Source: Novosphingobium sp. G106
Lineage (GTDB): Bacteria > Pseudomonadota > Alphaproteobacteria > Sphingomonadales > Sphingomonadaceae
NCBI RefSeq assembly: GCF_019075875.1
Contig: NZ_JAHOOZ010000001.1
Span: forward strand, 2,852,001 to 2,916,000
Reading direction: 5' to 3'
DNA length: 64,000 bases
The position numbers and the translations under genes are program-made. Shown one piece after another: positions 36,335-45,428 of this stretch (the first letter of the stretch is position 1; each line of letters opens with the position of its first letter). The notes under the pieces were generated by a model. That model saw only the letters and a program-made list of their open reading frames with translations, searched no databases and was not told the DNA's origin.

Positions 36335-37195
36335 TCAGGCGGTCACGCGCGCCTCGCTGTCGCGGCCCGCGACGAAAGCAGAGATCCGCCTGCAGGCTGC
36401 GCGCAGGCGCTGCCCCGCTGCCATGACCTGGGCCCCGGACATCGTGCCGTGGAAACCGGCGAGGAGCAGACAGAAGCTGACTTGCCCGCGTTCGTCGAAG
36501 ATCGGGGCCATCAGCGCGCCGACCGCGTAGCTCGAGGCCTGGTCGATCCCGTCGATCGGCGTGACGGGAATCTCGTCGGTATCGACGCCCATGCCGCGGT
36601 CGTCGGCCTCACCGGCAATGTCGAAGCCCGGCCGGCGCAGGAGCACGGCGAAACCGTTCTCGCGCGCGAATTCCATCGACTTGAACATCAGCTCGCGCCG
36701 CTCGGCCGAAGGCTTGGGCTCGGTCGTTTCGAGCCACGCTTCGGCTTCGGCCGGCGCCCAGGCGAAGAAGGCTACGGCCTGCGGCGAGCGCAGCTTCATC
36801 CGCGTGCCCAGCGGCACCGGATAGCCGACATGGCTGAGCGAGGCCGCACGATCGCGCAGATGGATCATGTCACCTTCGAGGAAATAGGCCGAGCAGACTA
36901 CGTCGAACTCGTCGGCCAGGCTGCGCATCTCCGGTTGCGCCACCTGCAGCGGCGAGAAGTGCTGCGCCGCCGTCCGGCCGATCGCCGCCAGCGCCGGGCC
37001 GAGCACATAGGTCTTGTCGCTGGTGCGATAGAGGTAGCCGACATCGACCAGCCCCGTCAGCAATGCATGGCAGGTCGCCCGGCTCAGCTTGAGCGCGCGC
37101 ACCAGGTCGGTCAGGGCGAAAGCCTGGCCGGGGTGATCCGCGATGAAATTGAGAATGGCCGCCACGCGTCGGACGCCCGGTGAAGATCGCGACAT
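36335..37195 (-). CDS. IclR-family transcriptional regulator
   Basis: A 286-aa regulator. N-terminal winged helix (VRRVAAILNFIADHPGQAFALTDLVRALKLSRATCHALLTGLVDVGYL, about 8-55), then the IclR ligand domain (VAQPEMRSLADEFDVVCSAYFLEGDMIHL, and an end rich in helices). IclR proteins respond to small carboxylates or aromatics and often control neighbouring catabolic genes. TTGTT...AACAA half-sites at 37212-37232 before its start may be an autoregulatory site. Its downstream neighbour is the APH-fold gene. Confidence 0.88.
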   Translation of the reverse strand: MSRSSPGVRRVAAILNFIADHPGQAFALTDLVRALKLSRATCHALLTGLVDVGYLYRTSDKTYVLGPALAAIGRTAAQHFSPLQVAQPEMRSLADEFDVVCSAYFLEGDMIHLRDRAASLSHVGYPVPLGTRMKLRSPQAVAFFAWAPAEAEAWLETTEPKPSAERRELMFKSMEFARENGFAVLLRRPGFDIAGEADDRGMGVDTDEIPVTPIDGIDQASSYAVGALMAPIFDERGQVSFCLLLAGFHGTMSGAQVMAAGQRLRAACRRISAFVAGRDSEARVTA

Positions 37196-37324
37196 CTGCC
37201 CCCCTGTTAGGTTGTTTCGCTATTTCGAACAAATTGGGCGTAAAACGATGCAAGTCGGCCGTCAATAGCGCCAACCTGCACCGCGCCAACGCCGGGGCGT
37301 TTTCTGGTGAAAGGGCGCGGCGTC

Positions 37325-38455
37325 CTAGACATCGAACCGCGTACAATAGTCCGCAAAGGCCTCGCGGATGGCCTCGTTGGTCAGGCCGTATTCCTCGGCA
37401 GTGTAGCGGTGCTCGCCGAAGGCACCCTGGGCATTGCGTCGGTTGTAGTCCGCTACATCGGCTTCGAGCTGCGGCGTGAAATCGAAACCCAGGCGGTCGT
37501 AGAGCCCGGCAAAAGTCTCGACCGGGCGTGCCACGACGTCGCGGTTCCAGACGTCGATGAAGCGGTGCTCACCCAGCCGGTCGCGCGCCGCCAGCGCCCG
37601 TTTCATACCCCTGGCCCAGAAGGCCAGCGCCTTGGGGCCTGCCGCAGCCTTGTCGAGCGCGCCCTCGACGCAGCGCGCGGAATGGAGCGTGTACTGCAGG
37701 CTCGATACCGAGGGGATCACGCTGGCGGGATCACGGTGCGTCCAGACGAATTTCGTGTCGGGATATTCGGCCGCGAAAGCCTCGAGCTGGAACAGGTGCA
37801 CCGGCCCCTTGAGCAGCCAGAGGTGCGGAGGTCTCTCGGACTGGAGCAGGCTCAGCACGCGGCGGTGATAGGCATAGGTCGAGGCAAAATCGGCAGAAGT
37901 CCACCAGTCGACGAAATCATCGGGCATGGGGAAGGCGCCGTGGTAGGCATGCATGTCGAGCGGGGCGAGGCCGACCATGTCCTCTTCGGGACCGTCGGGA
38001 TCGGCGATGTGCTGGCTGGCATGCGAATGCGCCTTGATCGCTTCGCGGTAAGCGACCGCGCGCGGATCATCCGCTTCCTCGCCGAGCCGCGGCGGCGGCA
38101 CCGGCTGGTTCATTTCCCACATGCGCGGGAAACGGAAGCGCGGATCGAGCGCGAGCATGCCGACCGTGGCGGTGGTGCCCGTGCGCGGCAGCCCGCAGAC
38201 AAGGATCGGGCCTTCGACGGCCTGCGCCTCGATCTCCGGATGTGCAGCATACCATTGCTCGATGCGCAGGCGGTTGGCGAGATCCTGGACGATACGGTCC
38301 ATCGCCGCGATCATGACTTCGGGTTTCAACGGCAGGCGCGGAAAAGCGGCAAGCGCGCGTTCCAGGCCCTCTTCGAAACCGGACGCGCCGAAATCATCGG
38401 CTCCCGCCAGAGCCACCGCCCGCGCCTTCGCTTCGGCGGCCGTCATCGCCTTCAT
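37325..38455 (-). CDS. Sulfotransferase family protein
   Basis: A 376-aa PAPS-dependent sulfotransferase-like protein. 5'-PSB loop LVCGLPRTGTTATVGMLAL (about 85-103) and 3'-phosphate motif FVWTHRDPASVIPS (about 245). ATG 38455 has GGGAGAGGG upstream. Such proteins are common in sphingomonad and mycobacterial lipid/steroid clusters, usually with unproven roles. It is the gene before the IclR regulator on the same strand (129 bp gap). Confidence 0.85.
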   Translation of the reverse strand: MKAMTAAEAKARAVALAGADDFGASGFEEGLERALAAFPRLPLKPEVMIAAMDRIVQDLANRLRIEQWYAAHPEIEAQAVEGPILVCGLPRTGTTATVGMLALDPRFRFPRMWEMNQPVPPPRLGEEADDPRAVAYREAIKAHSHASQHIADPDGPEEDMVGLAPLDMHAYHGAFPMPDDFVDWWTSADFASTYAYHRRVLSLLQSERPPHLWLLKGPVHLFQLEAFAAEYPDTKFVWTHRDPASVIPSVSSLQYTLHSARCVEGALDKAAAGPKALAFWARGMKRALAARDRLGEHRFIDVWNRDVVARPVETFAGLYDRLGFDFTPQLEADVADYNRRNAQGAFGEHRYTAEEYGLTNEAIREAFADYCTRFDV

Positions 38456-38522
38456 ATCCCTCTCCCTGCCGGCTCGAACGACCGGCTGCCCGGGAAAAAG
38501 ACTAGACCGAAAATTCGCCATT

Positions 38523-38535
38523 ACAAATGATTTGT
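38523..38535. promoter_or_regulatory. Palindrome ACAAATGATTTGT before the sulfotransferase
   Basis: Perfect 6-bp arms around one base, 68 bp before the sulfotransferase start and just past the P450 stop. Candidate operator; no assigned regulator. Confidence 0.4.
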
Positions 38536-38546
38536 CGCAATCGGGA

Positions 38547-39794
38547 TCAATCCCAACGCAGCGGCAAGGTGTCGAAGGCGATGATATTGCCCGAATGGAA
38601 CGTCGCCTCGGCATCCGGGTCCAGCCGGAACGGCGGCAGGCGCTTGAGCATCTGCTGGTAGAGCACCTGCAGTTCGACCCGCGCCAGGTGCGCACCGAGG
38701 CAGCGGTGCGGGCCGACGCCGAAAGCGACGTGGACCTTGTTCTCGCGGTCGAGCTCGAACTGCTCGGGCTCGGTGAACTCGCGCGGGTCGAGATCGGCTC
38801 CGGGGATATAGAGCGCCAGAGTCTCGCCTTCCTTGAGGTCGAATCCGCCCAGCTTGGTGTCCTGCGCCACGCGGCGCATCGGAATGGTGAAGCTGTAGCG
38901 GCGCAGCAGTTCCTCGGCCGCCTCGACGATCAGTTCGGGCCGGGCGCGCAACTTGTCCTGCAAGTCCGGGTTCATCGCCAGATGGCGGATGCCGAAGCCC
39001 ATGCCGTTGATCACCGTATCGAGCCCGGCGATGAACAGCAGGACGCAATAGTCCTCCATCAGTTCGAGCGTCATCGGCGCGCCGTCGATCTCGGTGGCCC
39101 AGAGCAGGCTGATGATGTCATCCCTGGGATCGTCCTTGCGCGCCAGGATTTCGCCCAGCATCGCATCGGCAACTTTGCGCGACATCGAGGCCGCAGCCAC
39201 CATGTTGTCGGTCGTCGTATTCTCGAGGAATTCGTGGACCAGCACGCGGAACTCGGCCAGCCGTTCGGGCGGCAGGCCCATCATCTTGAGGAAGACGGTA
39301 ACGGGCAGCGGTTCGGCAATGGCCGAGATGAAATCGCAGTGGCCCTGGTCGATGACCTTGTCGATCAGTTCGTCGGCCAGCGCGCGGATGTCGTCGATCT
39401 GGTTCATCGCGGCGCGCGGGGAGAAGGTCTTCTGCAGCGGCCCGCGGAACTTGCCATGCTCGGGCGGGTCCATGGTGATCGGCGTCGCCTGCGGGATGCG
39501 CGGCAGGTCCTTGGGCATCATCGCCATCATCGCCGCAAGTTGCGCGCGCGGCATCAGCCCGCTCGAGAAGGTCTCGGTATCGCGCGAGGCCTGGAACAGC
39601 TCGGGATGGCCGATGACGATCCAGCGGCCGCCATTGCGCGGAGTCCAGAACACCGGCGGGGCATCGCGCAGCAGCTCACGAACTCGTTCGTGCGGGTTGG
39701 CGAGCAGGGCCGGATCGTGACGCATGTCGAAATCGTAGACCGCCTCGGGCGGAATATGCGCGGGCACGGGAACGGCTGGACTGAGCGCGGTCAC
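38547..39794 (-). CDS. Cytochrome P450
   Basis: A 415-aa P450. Heme loop FGVGPHRCLG with Cys365, I-helix FIAGLDTV (normal A-G-x-D-T), E-x-x-R in EELLRR. GTG 39794 is chosen because GAGGAG lies at the right distance; the further GTG at 39812 sits inside that site. It has the shape of bacterial class I P450s (linalool/terpene-like in general feel, not assigned). Related to the P450 at 52661. Confidence 0.9.
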   Translation of the reverse strand: MTALSPAVPVPAHIPPEAVYDFDMRHDPALLANPHERVRELLRDAPPVFWTPRNGGRWIVIGHPELFQASRDTETFSSGLMPRAQLAAMMAMMPKDLPRIPQATPITMDPPEHGKFRGPLQKTFSPRAAMNQIDDIRALADELIDKVIDQGHCDFISAIAEPLPVTVFLKMMGLPPERLAEFRVLVHEFLENTTTDNMVAAASMSRKVADAMLGEILARKDDPRDDIISLLWATEIDGAPMTLELMEDYCVLLFIAGLDTVINGMGFGIRHLAMNPDLQDKLRARPELIVEAAEELLRRYSFTIPMRRVAQDTKLGGFDLKEGETLALYIPGADLDPREFTEPEQFELDRENKVHVAFGVGPHRCLGAHLARVELQVLYQQMLKRLPPFRLDPDAEATFHSGNIIAFDTLPLRWD

Positions 39795-39903
39795 GTCTAT
39801 TCTCCTCACCACTTTTATTGCTCTGTGATCTACCGTCGATCAGAAGTCGAAGCAATGAGAACGGCGTTCTACCCGGGGCGGCAGGGAGAAGATCGCGGGG
39901 ACG

Positions 39904-40755
39904 CTACCCGATGCCGAGATCCTTCAAATAACGCGCCCGCGCCTCGGTCAGCAGCCGGTTCTGGTTGAATGCAGAGCCCGCGGTGACCCCGCCATCGACC
40001 GCGATGACCTGGCCAGTGACATAGGCCGCGCGGTCGCTCGCCAGGAAGGCCGCCGTGTAGGCGACGTCGCGCGGGCTGCCGCGGCGCTTGAGCGGCTGAT
40101 CGGCGTTGTAGATCTCGTCGACGATGCCCGTAAGCTCAGCGCTCTGCTCGGCGGTCAGCGCGGGATGCTCACCGAAAGCGCTGTTGCGGGTCGGGATATG
40201 GCCAGGCTCGATCGCGTTCACCCGCACGCCGTATTCGCCGAGGTCGATCGCCAGCGAGCGCGAGAAGTTCTCCACCCCCGCCTTTGCGGCGCGGTAGGTC
40301 AGCAGGGCATAGCCGGGCACGGCGGCCGCGATCGACGACAGGTTGACGATTGCCCCGCTGCGCTGCTTCGCCATGTGCCGCGCGGCAATCTGGCTGCCGT
40401 GCATCACGCCGGCGAGATTGACGTTCACCACCTGGTCGAAGTCGGCGAGATCGTCGTCGAGGAAGCGGTTGTGGAAGGCGCCGGTTATCGCGGCGTTGTT
40501 GATCATCGCGTCGAGGCCGCCGAACTCGGTAAGTGTAAAGTCGACCAGTGCCTGGACTTCCTCGCGCTTCGCCACGTCCGCGCGCAGATAGCGCACCGCA
40601 CTGCCGAGCGTGGTCGCGAGCGCCTCACCCTGCTCCGCGTTTCGGCTGGCGATGACGACCCGAGCGCCCTCTTCCGCAAAAACCTCGGCAATCGCGGCGC
40701 CGATGCCCATCGTGCCGCCGGTGACGATCGCGACCTTGCCGTCCAACTGGCCCAT
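39904..40755 (-). CDS. Short-chain dehydrogenase/reductase
   Basis: A 283-aa classical SDR. Cofactor loop TGGTMGIG, NNAA (Asn), Ser in NLSSIAAA, and YRAAK (Tyr-x3-Lys). NAD(P)-dependent alcohol/ketone chemistry. Its ATG overlaps the stop of the acyl-CoA dehydrogenase by one base (TGATG), so it is translated with it. Similar to the SDR at 60450 (same AARHMA and LKR-GSPRD segments). Confidence 0.88.
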   Translation of the reverse strand: MGQLDGKVAIVTGGTMGIGAAIAEVFAEEGARVVIASRNAEQGEALATTLGSAVRYLRADVAKREEVQALVDFTLTEFGGLDAMINNAAITGAFHNRFLDDDLADFDQVVNVNLAGVMHGSQIAARHMAKQRSGAIVNLSSIAAAVPGYALLTYRAAKAGVENFSRSLAIDLGEYGVRVNAIEPGHIPTRNSAFGEHPALTAEQSAELTGIVDEIYNADQPLKRRGSPRDVAYTAAFLASDRAAYVTGQVIAVDGGVTAGSAFNQNRLLTEARARYLKDLGIG

Positions 40756-41912
40756 CACGCCGCGCCGATCAGTTCGCGGCCGATCAGCATACGGCGGATC
40801 TCGTTGGTGCCCGCGCCGATGTCGAGCAGCTTGGCGTCGCGCAGATAGCGCTCGACCGGCCAGTCCTTGGTATAGCCGGCGCCGCCCAGCGCCTGCACCG
40901 CCTCGCCCGCCACACGGAAGGCGCTCTCGCTTGCCAGCAGGATCGCGCCGGCCGCATCGAACCGGGTGGTCTGCCCAGCGTCGCACGAACGCGCCACGGC
41001 ATAGGTATAGGCCCGCGCCGATTGCAGCGCGACATACATGTCGGCGACCTTCGCCTGCATCAGCTGGAAGGCGCCTATCGGCTTGCCGAACTGCTTACGC
41101 TCGCGGACGAAGGGGATGACCGTGTCGAGACAGGCCTGCATGATACCGAGTTGTAGCCCGGCGAGCACGACGCGCTCGTAGTCGAGCCCACTCATCAGGA
41201 CGCCCACGCCACCGTTCACCGGTCCCATGACCTGGCTTTCGGGCACGAAGCAGTCTTCGAACACCAACTCGGCCGTCGGCGAACCGCGCATGCCCATCTT
41301 GTCGATCTTCTGGCCGATCGAGAAACCAGGAAAATCCTTCTCGATCAGGAAGGCGCTGATCCCGCGCGAGCCGTCTCCGGTCTTGGCATAGACGACGAGG
41401 GTATCGGCATAAGTGCCGTTGGTAATCCAGAATTTCGTCCCGTTGAGCTTGAACCCACCGTCGACCGGCTCGGCCTTGAGCTTCATCGAAACGACGTCGG
41501 ACCCCGCCCCGGCCTCGGACATGGCGAGGCTGCCGACATGCTCGCCCGAGATCAGCCTCGGCAGGTACTTCGCCTTCTGTTCAGGCGTCCCCCAGCGGCG
41601 GATCTGGTTGACGCAGAGATTAGAATGCGCGCCGTAGGAGAGGCCGACCGAGGCCGAAGCGCGGCTGACTTCCTCGACCGCGATGACGTGGTCGATATAG
41701 CCGAGGCCGAGTCCGCCGAATTCCTCCTCGACGGTGATGCCGTGAAGACCGAGTTCGCCCATCGCCGGCCAGAGCTCGCGCGGGAACCAGTCCTCGGCGT
41801 CGATCCTGGCGGCGAGCGGCGCGATCTTCTCGTCGGCGAAGCGGCCGGCGGCCTCGCGGATCATCTGGGCGCTTTCGGGCAGGCCGAAGTCGAAATCGGG
41901 GGTGGCGCGCAT
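40755..41912 (-). CDS. Isovaleryl-CoA dehydrogenase-like acyl-CoA dehydrogenase
   Basis: A 385-aa flavoprotein that oxidises short branched acyl-CoA to the 2-enoyl-CoA. The IVD hallmarks are LSYGAHSNLCVNQI (91-104) and the catalytic Glu246 in SGLDYERVVLA, at the IVD position rather than the late position of other acyl-CoA dehydrogenases. MSEAGAGSDV and the end YLRDAKLLDIGAGTNEIRR are family marks. It lies 28 bp after the RamB-like regulator on the same strand and overlaps the SDR. Leucine or acyclic-isoprenoid breakdown is the known role; no liuB/liuD/liuC partner is beside it. Confidence 0.88.
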   Translation of the reverse strand: MRATPDFDFGLPESAQMIREAAGRFADEKIAPLAARIDAEDWFPRELWPAMGELGLHGITVEEEFGGLGLGYIDHVIAVEEVSRASASVGLSYGAHSNLCVNQIRRWGTPEQKAKYLPRLISGEHVGSLAMSEAGAGSDVVSMKLKAEPVDGGFKLNGTKFWITNGTYADTLVVYAKTGDGSRGISAFLIEKDFPGFSIGQKIDKMGMRGSPTAELVFEDCFVPESQVMGPVNGGVGVLMSGLDYERVVLAGLQLGIMQACLDTVIPFVRERKQFGKPIGAFQLMQAKVADMYVALQSARAYTYAVARSCDAGQTTRFDAAGAILLASESAFRVAGEAVQALGGAGYTKDWPVERYLRDAKLLDIGAGTNEIRRMLIGRELIGAA

Positions 41913-41940
41913 GTCGAGCTCCTTAGGCCCTAGCCCTAGC

Positions 41941-43335
41941 TCAACTCTCCCCCAGGGTGAAAGGCTCTGCGGCGCGGCGGTAGTCGTCGGGGAGGATCTC
42001 GCGGCCGATCGGCGGCGCGGCGCGGGCGGGACAGGCAGCGCGGTGACAGAGCCGGCAGGTTACGCCGATCGGCGTCGCAGCCACGCTACGCGGGTCGAGG
42101 CCCGCACCATAAACCAGCTGCGGCGCGTGCTCGGCGGCGCAGGCGAGCGCGATGGCACGGTGAATGCGCGGCTGGCCGGCACGCCCGCCGCCCGCCGTCA
42201 CAGTCCGCGCGATCGAGAAGAAACGCTCGCCGCCGGGCAGTTCGAGCCACTGCGTCACCACCTCGCCGGGCGTGCGGAATACCGAATGGACGCTCCATAG
42301 CGGACAGCCGCCGCCGTGCGCGGCGAATGGAAAGCCGGCGCCGTCGAGCCGCTTCGAAACGTTGCCTGCCTCGTCGACGCGGATGAAGAAGAACGGCACG
42401 CCTTCCTGCCCTGGTCGGCCGAGCGTGGTTAGCCGGTGGGCGGTCTGCTCGAAGCTGGTGCCGAACAGACGGCTCAGCGCCTCGACATCGTAGCGCCGGC
42501 TTTCCGCGGCGCGCGCGAACCTGTCGTAGGGCATGAGCAGAGCCGCCGCCACATAGCCGCCGAGCGCGCGGCGCACGAGCGTCGCGGCGGTCTGGCTAGC
42601 GAAGGTCTCGGCACGGACGATCCGCGAGATGTCGGCGCGCATCACCGTATAGGCCACGTGGATCGCGAGCTGGTAGGCGCGGCTTTCGGCGCTCAGCGTG
42701 TCGTCGATCAGCAGCTGCTCGTTGTGCCGGTCGTAGCGGCGGATGGAATCGACCAGCACTTCGGGCGGCAGGAAGCGCACGCGCAGGCCGCGTTTGCGCA
42801 GGAACTCGGCGGTGCCGCCCGCCTCTGCGATCTCGCCCGCCAGTGCTTCGGCCCGAGCATCGAGTTCGGGGAAATGGTTGCGCTGGCGGGCGACGAAGCG
42901 CCGCGCCTCGGCCACCGGATCGGCCGCTTCCTCCGCGCCCGGCACGCGCTGCTCGGCCAGCGCCTGCTGCTCGCGCAAATAGGCGCCGTGGAGCCGCAGC
43001 AGCGCCTCCGACACGCCGGGGAAATTGGTCGCGAGGTCGGCGATCTCCAGCGCTGGCAAGTCGATGTCGGCGAAGATCGGATCGCGCAGCACTTCGCCGA
43101 TGCGCTGAGCGTAGTCCTCGCCGTCCTCGGCGGCGAGGTCCTCCATGTCGAGTTTGTAGGTGCGCGCGAGGCGCAGCAGCAGCGGCGCGGTCAGCGGCCG
43201 CTGGTTGCGTTCGAGCAGCGCGACATAGGACGGCGAAATCTCGAGATCCTCGGCCATCGCCTGCTGGGTGAGGCCAAGCTCGCGGCGCAGGCGCTTAATG
43301 CGCGGGCCGAGATAGAGGGGGCGGTTGTCAACCAT
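41941..43335 (-). CDS. RamB/ScfR-type XRE regulator of short-chain acyl metabolism
   Basis: A 464-aa regulator. N-terminal XRE helix-turn-helix (GPRIKRLRRELGLTQQAMAEDLEISPSYVALLERNQRPLT, about 10-50), central metallopeptidase-like domain, and C-terminal DUF2083 with a Cys-rich segment (VTCRLCHRAACPARAAPP). RamB and MccR-type relatives control glyoxylate-cycle or methylcitrate genes. Here it is divergent from isocitrate lyase with a perfect inverted repeat between, so control of aceA and itself is likely. Confidence 0.88.
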   Translation of the reverse strand: MVDNRPLYLGPRIKRLRRELGLTQQAMAEDLEISPSYVALLERNQRPLTAPLLLRLARTYKLDMEDLAAEDGEDYAQRIGEVLRDPIFADIDLPALEIADLATNFPGVSEALLRLHGAYLREQQALAEQRVPGAEEAADPVAEARRFVARQRNHFPELDARAEALAGEIAEAGGTAEFLRKRGLRVRFLPPEVLVDSIRRYDRHNEQLLIDDTLSAESRAYQLAIHVAYTVMRADISRIVRAETFASQTAATLVRRALGGYVAAALLMPYDRFARAAESRRYDVEALSRLFGTSFEQTAHRLTTLGRPGQEGVPFFFIRVDEAGNVSKRLDGAGFPFAAHGGGCPLWSVHSVFRTPGEVVTQWLELPGGERFFSIARTVTAGGGRAGQPRIHRAIALACAAEHAPQLVYGAGLDPRSVAATPIGVTCRLCHRAACPARAAPPIGREILPDDYRRAAEPFTLGES

Positions 43336-43364
43336 TACAACCCCACCTTGTCACACCTGCACAA

Positions 43365-43387
43365 CTTTACAATGATATTCTGTAAAG
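43365..43387. promoter_or_regulatory. Inverted repeat between the RamB-like gene and aceA
   Basis: CTTTACA (43365-43371) and TGTAAAG (43381-43387) are perfect arms 9 bp apart in the 143-bp divergent gap, closer to the regulator start. A likely site for the adjacent regulator. Confidence 0.6.
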
Positions 43388-43478
43388 CTTGACAGCCGCA
43401 CTTCGCAAGCCGTTCCACCCGGCGAATCCCTGGCCTAGGCAAAATCATCAAACACGCGCTTTTCCAGGGATTCTTACC

Positions 43479-45068
43479 GTGACCTATTCGCAGAACATCA
43501 CCGAAGCCCGCCAGACGATCGGCGAGAACCAGCAGACCTGGAACGGCATCGATGCCGAATCGGTCGCGCGTATGCGCCTGCAGAACCGCTTCCAGACCGG
43601 CCTCGACATCGCCCGCTACACAGCGAAGATCATGCGCGCCGACATGGCAGCCTATGACCTCGATCCGGCGAACTACACGCAGTCGCTGGGTTGCTGGCAC
43701 GGTTTCATCGGCCAGCAGAAGATGATCTCGATCAAGAAGCACTTCGGCACGACCAAGGGCCGCTACCTCTACCTCTCGGGCTGGATGGTCGCCGCGCTGC
43801 GCAGCGAATTCGGCCCGCTGCCCGACCAGTCGATGCACGAGAAGACCTCGGTCCCCGCGCTGATCGAAGAGCTCTACACCTTCCTGCGCCAGGCCGACGC
43901 CCGCGAACTCGGCATGATGTTCCGCCAGCTCGACGCGGCCAAGGAAGCCGGTGACGCGGTCACCACGCACCGCCTGCTGCACAAGATCGACGAGTACCAG
44001 ACGCACGTCGTGCCGATCGTCGCCGACATCGACGCCGGCTTCGGCAATGCCGAGGCGACCTACCTCCTCGCCAAGAAGTTCATCGAGGCGGGCGCCTGCT
44101 GCATCCAGATCGAGAACCAGGTTTCGGACGAGAAGCAGTGCGGCCACCAGGACGGCAAGGTTACCGTCCCGCACGAGGACTTCATCGCCAAGATCCGCGC
44201 CGTCCGCTACGCCTTCATGGAACTCGGCGTCGATGACGGCGTGATCGTCGCGCGCACCGACTCGCTTGGGGCCGGCCTGACCAAGCAGATCGCCTTCACC
44301 CGCGAAGCCGGCGACATCGGCGACCAGTACAACGCCTTCCTCGACTGCGAGGAAGTCACCACGGTCGGTCACGGCGAAGTGCTGATCAGCCGCGACGGCA
44401 AGCTGCTGCGCCCCAAGCGCCTGCCCTCCAACCTCTACCAGTTCCGCTCGGGCACCGGCGAAGACCGCTGCGTGCTCGACTGCATCACCTCGCTGCAGAG
44501 CGGCGCCGACCTGCTGTGGATCGAGACCGAGAAGCCGCACATCGAGCAGATCGCCGGCATGGTCGATCGCATCCGCGAAGTCGTGCCGAATGCCAAGCTG
44601 GTCTACAACAACTCGCCCAGTTTCAACTGGACGCTGAACTTCCGCCAGCAGGTGTTTGATGCCTGGACCGCCGAAGGCCGCGACATGGCTGCCTACGACC
44701 GTGCCAAGCTGATGAGCATCGATTACGACGGCACCGATCTCGGCAACGAGGCCGACGAGCGCATCCGCACCTTCCAGCGCGACGCCGCGGCCCGCGCCGG
44801 CATCTTCCACCACCTGATCACGCTGCCGACCTACCACACCGCGGCGCTCAGCACCGACAACCTCGCCAAGGAATACTTCGGCGACGCCGGCATGCTCGGC
44901 TACGTCAAGGGCGTCCAGCGCGAGGAAATCCGCCAAGGCATCGCCTGCGTGAAGCACCAGAACATGTCCGGTTCGGACATCGGCGACGACCACAAGGAAT
45001 ACTTCGCCGGCGAGGCGGCGCTCAAGGCGGGCGGCGCGGCCAACACGATGAACCAGTTCGCGGCCTGA
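43479..45068 (+). CDS. aceA: Isocitrate lyase
   Basis: A 529-aa isocitrate lyase: isocitrate to glyoxylate + succinate, the first step of the glyoxylate shunt. The catalytic loop reads K219-Q-C221-G-H223, the KQCGH variant of the longer proteobacterial type rather than KKCGH. VADIDAGFGNAEAT binds Mg/substrate and WIETEKPHIEQIAG and YNNSPSFNW follow. The start is GTG 43479 after AGGGA; the upstream codons are not conserved-looking. Malate synthase is not in the window. Confidence 0.94.
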   Translation: MTYSQNITEARQTIGENQQTWNGIDAESVARMRLQNRFQTGLDIARYTAKIMRADMAAYDLDPANYTQSLGCWHGFIGQQKMISIKKHFGTTKGRYLYLSGWMVAALRSEFGPLPDQSMHEKTSVPALIEELYTFLRQADARELGMMFRQLDAAKEAGDAVTTHRLLHKIDEYQTHVVPIVADIDAGFGNAEATYLLAKKFIEAGACCIQIENQVSDEKQCGHQDGKVTVPHEDFIAKIRAVRYAFMELGVDDGVIVARTDSLGAGLTKQIAFTREAGDIGDQYNAFLDCEEVTTVGHGEVLISRDGKLLRPKRLPSNLYQFRSGTGEDRCVLDCITSLQSGADLLWIETEKPHIEQIAGMVDRIREVVPNAKLVYNNSPSFNWTLNFRQQVFDAWTAEGRDMAAYDRAKLMSIDYDGTDLGNEADERIRTFQRDAAARAGIFHHLITLPTYHTAALSTDNLAKEYFGDAGMLGYVKGVQREEIRQGIACVKHQNMSGSDIGDDHKEYFAGEAALKAGGAANTMNQFAA

Positions 45069-45100
45069 GCCCGAGCCTCGAAGGAAGAAGGAGCAAGACG

Positions 45101-45259
45101 ATGAGCGAACCCACCCGCGCCCGTGCCGTCCTGTCGACGGACGACTTCAAGCTGCTGAAGGAAGCCGTGCGCTTCTATCTTCAAGCCAATGAAGACGCGC
45201 CGGATTCCTCGAAATATTCAAACCTCTATCACCGTCTCGGCACCGCCGCGCGGGGGTAA
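45101..45259 (+). CDS. 52-aa small protein downstream of aceA
   Basis: ATG 45101 has an excellent ribosome site (AAGGAAGAAGGAG) and stops at 45257-45259. The product is compact and charged (contains TDDFKLLKEAVRFYLQAN, a probable amphipathic helix) with no signal or membrane segment. It sits 32 bp after aceA on the same strand, so it is probably co-transcribed. Family not recognised. The codon pattern and ribosome site make it a real small gene rather than chance. Confidence 0.7.
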   Translation: MSEPTRARAVLSTDDFKLLKEAVRFYLQANEDAPDSSKYSNLYHRLGTAARG

Positions 45260-45290
45260 GACGACACGCCTTTCCTGGGGAGGAAAGCCT

Positions 45291-45318
45291 GGCCCGTCGC
45301 GCTTCGGTGCGGCGGGCC
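45291..45318 (+). terminator. Hairpin after the aceA unit
   Basis: GGCCCGTCGC pairs with GCGGCGGGCC (one mismatch) around GCTTCGGT, followed by AAATCATTTG. It probably ends the aceA transcript ahead of the amidohydrolase. Confidence 0.55.
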
Positions 45319-45428
45319 AAATCATTTGCAGCTTTGGACGCGCGGCAAGGCGGAATGGGCAGCGCGTCACTTCCCGGCTGGCGCTCGCTCAGGTATTTCC
45401 CGGTCAAATCATTCCCCGGGAGAGAGCC

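Noticed and set aside
39822..39860. TGATC/GATCA and ATTGCT/AGCAAT repeats before the P450 at 38547
   Set aside because: Arms of 5-6 bp with long spacers are expected by chance; not called as an operator.
45270..45290. CTTTCC/GGAAAG mini-hairpin
   Set aside because: Only a 6-bp stem with no T-run; the GC-rich hairpin at 45291-45318 is the better terminator candidate.
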